Below, piece by piece: positions 38,698 to 47,157 of a DNA stretch of 64,000 nt. Below the pieces are notes generated by a model. The model ran no database searches. It was not told the DNA's origin and saw nothing but the letters and a program-made list of their open reading frames with translations. A program made the position numbers and the translations under genes. Each line of letters begins with the position of its first letter. Position 1 is the first letter of the stretch. This DNA is from Metopolophium dirhodum (Eukaryota; Arthropoda; Insecta; Hemiptera; Aphididae). The DNA lies in NCBI RefSeq assembly GCF_019925205.1, contig NC_083561.1, forward strand, positions 20,459,217-20,523,216. The letters run 5' to 3'.

Positions 38698-39174
38698 TAG
38701 GGCTGACGGTATTGAAAATAATTTTCGGTATTACAGTATTGATTTCAATACCGGTTTGAAACGGTATACCGAAAAACTGAAATGTTCTGGTGTACCTAAA
38801 TACCGATATGGTACGGTTAGGGCTGACGGTATTTTCGGTACACCGGTATTTTAAAATTATTTTGGTTAACAGTATACCATAAAAACCCGAATGAACGGTT
38901 TTAGTGCGGTTTTCTATTATCAATGGCAATATTATAGATTATAATATTATATATTATAGTATATAATAAAGTATATAATGTGAAACAATAAAAGTAAAAA
39001 ATATCGATACTAGTTAGATTTTATTTATTATTTCGGTATACCTAAATACCGATATGGTACGGTATACCGAAACAGTTCGGTTTTTCACGGTATACCGTTT
39101 ACCAAAATAATTTTAAGATACCGGTACCTATACCGAAAATACCGTCAGCCCTAACCGTACCATATCGGTATTTA
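38698..39174 (-). mobile_element. Palindrome-rich composite MITE, copy 2 (inverted)
   Basis: Same family as 33431-33908 in the opposite orientation. The 120-bp extension with its own TAGGGCTGACGG end comes first (38698-38817) and the core follows (38818-39153), ending CCGTCAGCCCTA. Both copies carry the same composite order, so the composite, not just the core, has been copied. Confidence 0.75.
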
Positions 39175-39179
39175 GAACA

Positions 39180-40320
39180 AATTATAAAGTTTGAGATTAA
39201 ATTATTGAACTTCGGAGTTTTATGCGGCCTGTAAAATATTACAGGCTACATAAGTTAAATGAAAAATTATCAAATCTGGTTGATTCTACAGAACAGGATC
39301 ATTATTATGGTAGACTCTATGATTATCATAAAATAACAATAATTTATTTGAATTTTAAATAAATTCTGAAGTATTATATGAGCCATCGCTGATAAAATAA
39401 ATATCGACAAATTAATAAAACTTTAACACAAAATATATATTCATTGTAAATCAATAAATTAATCCTTACCCTGTAATAGTAATTGTTCTTTTGTTTCTGC
39501 AAGCATAACTAAAACTATATTTATAACTATAAATGCAAGCGTTATTAAAAACTGTTTAAAAAAAATCATTTTGTTTTAAAAGGTATAAGAAATCAATGAA
39601 AAAATGAAATAAAGTATTACTATTCTCGCTTTCTTCTATAAACGAACTGTTTCCATACCATACTCGATTAGCACAAAATAAATAATGTTCACAGTAAGTT
39701 GTTGACTTAGTAACAACTAATACAATATAACAAGAGTCTATAGTTAACGCCATATTTATAATTTGTATAACAATAGCTTTACTAAATAATGAGTATGTTT
39801 TTTACATTAAATCCAATGCATGCCATTGTATTATTAATGCACACCCTTTTGCATGGATGTATTTAATAATTAATAATCAACGTTACTGTGACTAGCAATA
39901 TAGATCATCTTGAGGATACACTCTTCATCAGTAGTACACAGTTTTTTAATATACCTATATATTATTTCAGAAATTATAGATTTATGACAGAGCATATGTC
40001 ATGCGAGAACATATCAACGCCCAGCCACTTCTGAGTATCTGACGCACTGACGCGTGTGAGAGCATCTGAGTCGGGTCCCGAATTCAAAATAGCTATTCTA
40101 GTTGGTTTCTTGATTATTTTAGGTATTAGGTACCCTAGTCAGGTTCCTAATATTTTTTCAAATACTACCCAACACTAACATTTCTCTTTCCATTTTAACA
40201 TACACAGGATAATAATAATAATAATATTTATCATAATCAATTCAGACCAAAGTATTTGTTGAAAATTTTTTTTTTTCAGTTTATTTTGTTGAGAAAATAT
40301 ACAGTTTTAGAATTTAACAA
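39180..40320. other. Intergenic DNA, no gene seen
   Basis: A 65-codon minus frame (39556-39753) has no known motif. No repeat ends recognised. Confidence 0.35.
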
Positions 40321-40330
40321 AATATTATGA

Positions 40331-40604
40331 GGGGGACGGAGTGGCTGAGCGGACTAAGGCCGACCCGGGTTCGATCCTCGGTCATGGGCGGCATTTTTCT
40401 TCGGACAAGTCACGGTGTCCGGAGAACAAGTGCCGCCATCCCCCACCCGGGCATGGCAGATACCTACCAGTGCCCAACTCAAAAATTCTGCCAAAACTAA
40501 CACACACGTGTTCCTCCCCCTACCGACATAAAAACCTACAAAACAAAAATAGCTAATGGCCTTAGTTGCCGGGCTCAAGATCAATTTAAAAAAAAAATAT
40601 ATAT
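40331..40604 (+). mobile_element. tRNA-derived SINE
   Basis: The head carries pol III box A TGGCTGAGCGG (40342-40352) and box B GGTTCGATCC (40368-40377), as in Leu/Ser tRNAs. It is followed by a body and an A-rich 3' end. A target duplication TATTATGA lies at 40323-40330 and 40605-40612. The middle (TAACACACACGTGTT..CCTACCG) and tail (AATAGCTAATGGCCTTAGT..GGGCTCAAGATCAAT) align with the 5S-like SINE at 9838. Frames on both strands (40341-40584) are not genes. Confidence 0.88.
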
Positions 40605-40612
40605 TATTATGA

Positions 40613-41080
40613 TGTTATTATATTTTATTCATTATTTCGTGTTTGTGCTGTATGCAGCGGAAGGCATCGTGTATTTGCTTGAATTCGTCGTCGTAGTACG
40701 TCTAGATAGTCACACATGTGTGGTCGGAAAATATATGTAATTGTATTATTTTAATGATTATTAATTTATAGCCAATAAAAACTGACAACAACGCCGTTCA
40801 TGTAATATAAACGTTCCTATAAGTATATAAAAAAAAATAAACAGCAGACGACAGTGTCACATTGAGATTCTAAATGTTGGCCAAATATATTACAATAAAT
40901 ACATATTTAATTTAAAAATACAACTTCATAAATTGTTTTCAATGGAATATGCTGTGTGAGATGAAATAAACTGTATTTTTTTTCTGTTCTGTAAATAAAT
41001 TAAAATCTGTTATTAAAGTACAATATTTACGAAATGTTCAATTTTAACACTATAAACATATGGCAGAACCCGTTTAAAAA
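40613..41080. other. Intergenic DNA, no gene seen
   Basis: No recognisable feature. Confidence 0.35.
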
Positions 41081-41082
41081 AA

Positions 41083-41462
41083 AGGTGGATAAGTGGATGT
41101 TGCTCTGCTGTACAGTAGGTTACAAGTGGGTCACTGTAATGGATGGTGTTAAATTTGAATTCAATGATATAAAATCATTGTATAAGAAAAACGATTCTGA
41201 GCGAAAACGGTCAGTCAGCCTATGATATTACCAAGTATATTTGATGATATTATTGTGAATAAAGTAATTTATATATAACCTATTTACGTGGAGCCTTGTT
41301 TTAAATTTTCAATCCTTAGCCATAAAAGTTAAACATTTTATACATTTTTAACTACAAAATAATTAATAAATTATAAATTTGATAAATGTTGTCAAAATTT
41401 GAACTTTAAATGCTTATAAAAAAAAATTGTGCCTATGTATTTTTAATATTTTTCAACTGCTA
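41083..41462 (-). repeat. GATTCTGAG-family repeat, truncated copy
   Basis: The copy runs from AAGGTGGATAAGTGGATGTT through CTGTACAGTAGGTTACAAG and ACGATTCTGAGCGAAAACGG to TTTTTCAACTGCTA, where it is cut off exactly at the start of the minus-strand LINE sequence (41463). The orientation is that of the 24.26-kb copy. Confidence 0.8.
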
Positions 41463-43215
41463 GCCGCCAGTCGCCCACCCCTGATATATAAGAAGTTTGG
41501 TGTTTAGTTTAGTGTGCTTGTTAGATATTAGTGGTTTAACTGAGCGTAGTCGTTCATTTAGGGCGAGTTTTTTAGTTTTGATATGAAGTCCCCAGGCAAG
41601 GCGACGGTCAAAGGTTAGGCCCTGTCAAAGGCTTGTGAGACGTCAAGGAACACGCACGAGCAGTATTTTTTCTTTTCAAGAGAGAACGAAATGTCGTCGA
41701 CTAGTCTATGCAATTGATGAGTTGTGGAATGAGAGGCACAAAAGCCAAATTGCGTGTTCGGAATTATGTTGCTTGAAAAAATGTATGGCAAAATTCTTTT
41801 AAGAATGAGTCTTTCAACAATTTTTGCAAAAAAGGGCAAAAGACTTATAGGTCGATATGAAGAGAGAATATCAGGTGGTTTTTTTGGTTTTGGAAATACA
41901 ATTATTATTGAAAATTTCCAAAGTTGTGGGAAGTAAGCTAATCTTAGGGAGGCATTTATCAGAACCGTTAGCAGGACAATTACTCTTTTTGGGAGGCATT
42001 TGGCAACTTCCGCAGTTATTAGATCATAACCAGGGGATTTCTTAAGGCTGTAGTTTTGAATTGCATTTTTAATATCGTTGGGAGTAAAATATTTCGATGG
42101 AAGAGTAGGTGAAAGTGGGCTGTCGAGAAATCTGTTAACTAAAGCTGTGTGTTGAGGAATTTGTATATCAGAATGTGGCGTGAAAATTTTTGCTAGGTGA
42201 TTTTTTAACAATTCAGCTTTGTCAGCGTCTGTAGATGCTAATCTACCGGACGGGTTTATTAGCGGACTATTCGGAGCTTGATGTTGCAGGGACTTTTTTG
42301 TGACTAGCCAAAGGCTACCGTCTTTCGATGACAAATTTGCAAGGTAGTTGGCTTATGCTTGGTTTTTGTGACTAGAAAGAATTTTTTTTAGAGAGTTTGC
42401 CAGGTTGTTGAAGTTACGCTTGAGGGATGGGAGGCGATATCGTTGATATAGGGCCCTTGCTCTGCGTTTGTTAGCTATTAATATACGAATCTATTCAGGG
42501 ATCGAAGGGGAGTGGTTAAAGTGCTGCCTGTGTGTAGTGCTAGCATCCCATGCTGCAGTTTGAATAACATTCGTGAAATTATTAATGGCATCATCAATTT
42601 CTTGGGTGGTTTTAAGACTAATTTTAAGGTTAATGTTTAGATTAACCAAGTCATGGAATTTTGCTTATCAGTGGTCGAGTGGAAAAGCTTTGGTAGACAG
42701 GAGCAGCACTAACAGTTAGAAGGACAGCGGAATGGTCCGAGCTAGGTTCAAGCAGGTTACTAGTCGTAAAGTAAATGTTGCTCGGTGTGTTGGAAACAAA
42801 AATGTCAAGTATATCGGGTTTTTTGCGAAGTGAGGTTGGCCAATAAGTTGGTCCAAGGGGAGCAAGAACCTTGTAGCCTTTCTGAGTTATGAACTTGTGA
42901 AGTACATTACCTCTAGGGTTGTTTGTGCGGCAGCCCCAGCTGTGATGCTTGGCGTTATAGTCACCGCCTATAATAAAATTATGGCTAAGAGTGCTAAAGT
43001 AATCTGCGTAATTTTGAAAGTTCATATTATGTCGTGGTGGAGAATATATTGCAGATATCGTGGTCGGTATGTTGTTGAGGTACATTAATATGGCACAAGA
43101 CTGTAAATTTGGTTGACAGAAGTTAGGAAGGGTTTGGTATACCAGGGAGGTTTTGATATAAATTGCAGCACCTCCATGCGCAGTATTATCTGGGTGGTTA
43201 AAATAAATTAAATTA
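41463..43215 (-). mobile_element. Truncated Jockey-type LINE with internal deletion
   Basis: The minus-strand element carries an endonuclease (43229-42651) and most of a reverse transcriptase (42334-41615), then an abrupt jump to the post-polymerase region (about 41605-41470: RRLAWGLHIKTKK). The 5' edge is truncated near 43215 inside the endonuclease. The 3' part and tail are missing and the sequence abuts the repeat at 41462. It is related to but distinct from the 30.2-kb element. Confidence 0.85.
41470..42334 (-). pseudogene. LINE reverse transcriptase, palm deleted
   Basis: The frame starts in the linker (GSLWLVTKKS) and runs through the fingers, with SPGYDLITAEVAKCLP, FPKPKKPP, SYRPISLLPFFAKIVERLIL, NTQFGFCASHSTTHQ and motif A VFLDVSQAFDR. 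It then stops. The next bases encode FDRRLAWGLHIKTKK and NERLRSVKPLI, which normally lie well downstream of motif E. Motif B and the YADD box are therefore deleted, and the product could not polymerise. Confidence 0.88.
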
Positions 43216-43229
43216 AAAATACAAAGCAA
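42651..43229 (-). pseudogene. LINE ORF2 endonuclease domain
   Basis: Motifs in order: NHPDNTAHGGAAIYIKTS, SAIYSPPRH, FIIGGDYNAKHHSWGC, GPTYWP, KPDILDIFV and the catalytic SSDHSAVLL. All key residues of the apurinic-type endonuclease that are visible (the Asp/Asn of GGDYNAKH, the Ser-Asp-His triad) are intact, and this stretch is one open frame. The N-terminal roughly 90 residues are missing at the truncated 5' edge. The frame breaks near 42651, before the linker to the polymerase. Confidence 0.88.
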
Positions 43230-43590
43230 ATGTATTGTTTCTTTTTTAATAGAAATAAATAATAATAATGATATTTACATAAATATTTAAATAATTTACA
43301 TAAATATTCAGTATTTAAAATTCCAGTAACAATATTTAATAACTAATAAGTGATAGGAAATTATTAAATAAACACATAGGAAGCTAGAGCCGCCTTAATA
43401 AAATATAGATATACACTAATCATGTAGATGTTTTTGCAATACTAAAATTAGTATTGTAGGTATTTTATTTTACACTAGGTAATATTTTTAATATAGTACT
43501 TATAACTTATTATTAATAATTAATCAATAATAATTTATTTTGCGATTGTTTCAAATTTTAATTGAAGAATACGGGTATCCTGTTAACTGT
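43230..43590. other. Spacer between LINE and Harbinger element
   Basis: AT-rich, no feature seen. Confidence 0.4.
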
Positions 43591-43772
43591 CAAGGTACGT
43601 TTTCCTGCGGCGTCCAAACGCAGCGTCAGACGCATTGTTACTAGATACATGCATTTTATATGTGACTGTTTTCCTACTTGCGTTTAACGCGTCGGTAAAT
43701 GTCGCAGTGCGTCCGGACGCACTACTAGTCTGGACTAGTACTTCGTTGAAACGTCTTGCGTCAACACACAAA

Positions 43773-43928
43773 ATGTCCAAAAAACTTGTGTTTTCCTCAA
43801 CTGAGGATGAAATTTTAATTGAATTTGTGCAACAAAACCGGGAAATTTTTGATAGTGCTCACCCTAAGCACAAAGATTTACATCACAAAGAAATTATCTG
43901 GAAAACTATTTCAGAAAAAGTCGTATAG
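43773..43928 (+). pseudogene. Harbinger MADF-like DNA-binding partner, first exon
   Basis: The frame from the ATG at 43773 gives MSKKLVFSSTEDEILIEFVQ followed by IFDSAHPKHKDLHHKEIIWK, matching the start of MADF domains (E-x-L-I-E-x-V..P.L.D..H..Y.D...K...W..I). In Harbinger elements this second protein helps transposase enter the nucleus and bind the ends (family knowledge). The frame ends at 43928 just past a possible splice donor. The rest of the domain is not found before the transposase gene, whose convergent 3' end lies only 140 bp away. The remainder was probably deleted. The longer upstream reading frame overlaps the left terminal repeat and is not coding. Confidence 0.65.
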
Positions 43929-44068
43929 ATTATAAATATTAAACTTAATTAAAAGTACATTTATAGATTTAAATGGTATAAACAATATTATGAAAGGTAC
44001 TAAATCAAAAACAAAATAAATATCCTAAAATTGAAAAACATAATAATTAATATTTTAGTTTGTATTAT

Positions 44069-46196
44069 TCATGTTTGCCACGGTACTGCTCCTTCGTTAA
44101 CGAAGTAATCTTTGAAAATCTCTCTTACTGAAAGTCCTTCTGAACTCAAAAAACCTCTTTCATGTTCCAATGGCAGCATGTTGTTATCAGGGATAGGTTG
44201 TTCTGAATCAAATTGATGGTATACTTTTCCATTTTTTTCTAAGTAGGCATCCTGTAACATGTTATGCAAACAACATGCTACAACTATCAAGTCATCGCAT
44301 GTACTTGGATTGATATTTATTGGTTGATAGAACACTCTAAATATCTGACTCAACAGACCAAACGCATTTTCTGTTACTCGTCTAGCACGACTGAGACGAT
44401 AATTAAATATAGTTTTTCCACTATCTCTTCTAGCTGATTTTTTATGAAAATAGTCGTAATATATGTTTATGCAATCTAAATACTTGATCACCAAGTACTA
44501 CATGTGGTACTACTGAGTTTAAATTGGGAAGTGCACAATTTGGAAATTTGAAAGTACAATTCAAAATTTGCTGTCCCATATTTGATTTTAAAAAAATTCC
44601 GCTATCCCCGTCTCTTCCAAACGAGCCGACGTCGATCGCGATAAATGTATAATAGTTCGCATCGACCATTGCCAATAATACAATGGAAAAATAATCTTTG
44701 TAATTAAAATACAAAGAGCCTGAATTATTAGGACATCGGATTCTTACGTGTTGTCCGTCAATCGCAAGTATGCAGTTGGGAAAGTTCCATTTAGTGTAAA
44801 ATTCATTAGCTTTAACTTTGTAGTCGATAGTAGTTGGATTTGGTAAAAATAATGGCATTAACTATTAACATTTGTTTTAATACTGTCAATGTTTCTTTTA
44901 CTATTACGCTAATATAGCCGTAAGAAATTCGGAAAGCAAATGATAAAGACCGAAAAGATTCACCTGTAGCTAAATATCTGAAATATAAATTTAAAAAAAA
45001 ATAATAATTTTGGTTAAGTAATACATAATATTATGTGATATTATCTAATATAATATTAATCTATTGTAACATAATCCAGACCGTCAAGAATCACTATTCG
45101 TATACAATGATTAATCATTTTTAGAGCTTTAAATTATTAATTACAAAATTAATGTTGCATAATTACCTACTAACTACTTGGATTAATACATTAGTAAAAT
45201 TTTTTAAAAAAATGGCAGTCAAGTGGATAACGCTCCGCTGTACAGTAGATTTTAACACGTTTCATAAAAATTTGAACTTTGAAAGCTTATAAAAAAAAAA
45301 ATGTGACTAACAATTTTTGATTTTTTTTAACTACCATAAGAACAAATTATAAGGAACCTTTATTAAATTTTCAAGTTTTTTTTACCGACGTTTCAAAAAA
45401 AAAATCTTTAAAAAATCAAAAATTTCAGTTGTCTATTAATAGCTCAAAAAAAAAAGCCAGAATATTTTGAAAATTTAATCGTGTATAGATAATGTTAATC
45501 AAACATAGTAAAAATTTTAAGTATTTACAGTGATTCATTTTTGAGTTACAATATAAAAATCAATTTTGTCAAAAACTGGTTTTACATAAAAATTCCCGTT
45601 TTTCCGTCACTTTTAGTGGTCTTTTTAGACGCTTTTGAAAGCTGCAGGAAAATTCTTACTTTTGACCTCTATAATGCACTAAGTATATTCAATTTACTAC
45701 CGGAAACTACCCCTGAAGTTTTAAATCCAAGCATTATTTGAACAAGTTATAGTACACAAACAAAAATAAACACACATCATAACTCCGTTAGAATCTAAAT
45801 ATATTTAAATACATGCTAAATATTTGTAATTGTTTTGAATATTATTGGCTAAAATATTTACCTTAAAGTTAATGCTAATTTTTCGTCGGCGGATATTGGT
45901 TCAGGTACTCGCATAGTTGGTTCCTTTGTAAGATCTTTTTTGACCAATGATAAAATTAAATTAAATTGTTCTTTATTTATACGGAAAAATTCTCGAAATT
46001 TAGTATCATTATTAAAAAGATGTCTTTCGATTAATTGTTTAAAAAATCCCTCGGTTTTCCTCGTAGATACTATACTGTTGAATGGATTTCTCTGTTCGGG
46101 AATCATTCTTAAAAGTAATTCATCTTCAAAATCTTCTTCTTCTCTGAGTATCTCACAAATTATAATATTGTTGTTCAAAATTAATTGTCGGTGCAT
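44069..46196 (-). pseudogene. HARBI1-like transposase, two exons, frame-broken
   Basis: Exon 1 (46196-45862) has an acidic N-terminus and FREFFRINKEQFNLILSLVK, ending at TLR with donor GTAAAT. Exon 2 starts at 44977 after TTTCAG and continues YLATGESFRSLSFAFRISYG. Then come AIDGQHVRI (catalytic D), YFNYKDYFSIVLLAMVDANY, GSFGRDGDSGIF, VVLGDQVFRLHKH (second D) and FNYRLSRARRVTENAFGLL (catalytic E), ending near 44069. All three DDE residues are visible. Two frame breaks are seen: near 44866, where a 7-base ATAGTTA-like insertion precedes MPLFLP, and near 44460-44490. The intron (45861-44978) hosts a GATTCTGAG-family insertion. Acts in the nucleus on the element ends; inactive as read. Confidence 0.88.
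45205..45795 (-). repeat. GATTCTGAG-family repeat within transposase intron
   Basis: The outer end GTGGATAACGCTCCGCTGTA lacks the GATTCTGAG inner segment, then jumps to the TTGAACTTTGAAAGCTTATA module. It ends with AAAATTCCCGTTTTTCCGTC, ACACACATCAT and the terminal TTAGAATCT. It is an internally deleted copy lying wholly inside the Harbinger transposase intron. Confidence 0.75.
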
Positions 46197-46440
46197 CGTG
46201 ATAGAAAGATTTGGAAAATAAATAAAGAAACCTAAGGTACGTGTGCACTAGATCACGGTTGCAAGCACTATGATGGAATTTAAGAGAACGCAATTTAATA
46301 AAAAAATTAGATATTATTGCGTCGAGACGCATGCAGAGAAAACGGTCGCGCGTTGCGTCTAGGAGTCTCGTTTTTCTGTGTTTGGACGCTGCAGGGAAAA
46401 CGTACCTTCTTAAGAGGACGCTACACACCGGTTTTCGCCA

Positions 46441-46769
46441 CCTAAAAACATGTTTTAGTAGAATTGCTCTCATTTGAACTGTATTTATCGCACAAAATTC
46501 AAATTTCGACCATTTAAGGATAACAATTTTATCTGGGTTCCTATGTTGGATAATAAGTATACGTTTACTCAGTCGGCTGTTTTGGACTGTAGAAAATGAT
46601 AAAATAACCAAATATTCAACATTTATTAAAAGTTACTATGTTGATGGTATCTAAAAGATCCAACATAGGAACACAGATAATGTTCTCACCTTTGTGTTTA
46701 CGAAAGTAGGTATTTGTATAATTAATGTAGCCCAAATGAGAGTGATTCTCCTGAGACATGTTTTTGAAA
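46441..46769. repeat. Subterminal inverted repeat of Kolobok-like element
   Basis: Two arms of about 110 bp (46441-46551 and 46655-46769) are inverted. They share AAAAACATGT, GCTCTCATTTG / CACTCTCATTTG and TCTG(G/T)GTTCCTATGTTGGAT. The minus frames 46153-46611 and 46616-47053 run through these arms and are not supported as genes. Confidence 0.7.
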
Positions 46770-47157
46770 AAAAATTCGTATTTGTATAACCGTATAGTGC
46801 TGCTGCCTGCTCTGGTGGCTATAATAGCGGTTGTGTACAAAACTGTACCCGTTACCCCCACACCGCGCACGGTAACGCACCGTTCATCGAAAGACCGGTC
46901 TATCGAAGGCGCGCATAGTTTATAAATATCCAAATTGTCGATACAAAAATAGCAATATTTCCGATAAATATTAATTTGTACCACATTAATAATTATTTGC
47001 CACACAAGTCGATGTTTGAAGCCGGCTTCTATAAATACATGTAGTAATTTCATTTGGGAATTGTGATCTACATATCAAACAGTGAACGTCACGCTTTTTT
47101 TTTTTGATTGTTTATTTTATTTTATTGCTACTGTGCTGTGAAAATTGTTTTTTTATT

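Larger units (their letters stand above)
43592..46408 (-). mobile_element. PIF/Harbinger DNA transposon
   Basis: The terminal inverted repeats are AAGGTACGTTTTCC-TGCGGC on the left and (complemented) AAGGTACGTTTTCCCTGCAGC on the right, and the similarity continues through GTCCAAAC(G/A)CAG. The element carries the two genes typical of the superfamily: a DDE_Tnp_4/HARBI1-like transposase on minus and a MADF/Myb-like protein on plus. Both are damaged. I could not define a matching 3-bp target duplication. The right end is one base from the TTAA of the adjacent Kolobok-like element. Confidence 0.9.

Noticed and set aside
40341..40400. Possible functional tRNA-Leu/Ser gene
   Set aside because: Boxes A and B are present but the acceptor stem and anticodon arm do not pair, and the sequence continues into a SINE body with a target duplication.
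40341..40584. Overlapping frames on both strands
   Set aside because: Entirely within the tRNA-derived SINE; GC-rich head and Pro-rich translation explain the open frames.
43580..46413. TTA target duplication for the 43.6-kb Harbinger element
   Set aside because: TTA/TAA triplets lie near both ends but at unequal distance from the inverted repeats, so no matched duplication can be assigned.
46153..47053. Two minus-strand frames of 145-152 codons
   Set aside because: They span the Harbinger right end, the Kolobok terminal and subterminal inverted repeats, and show no domain.
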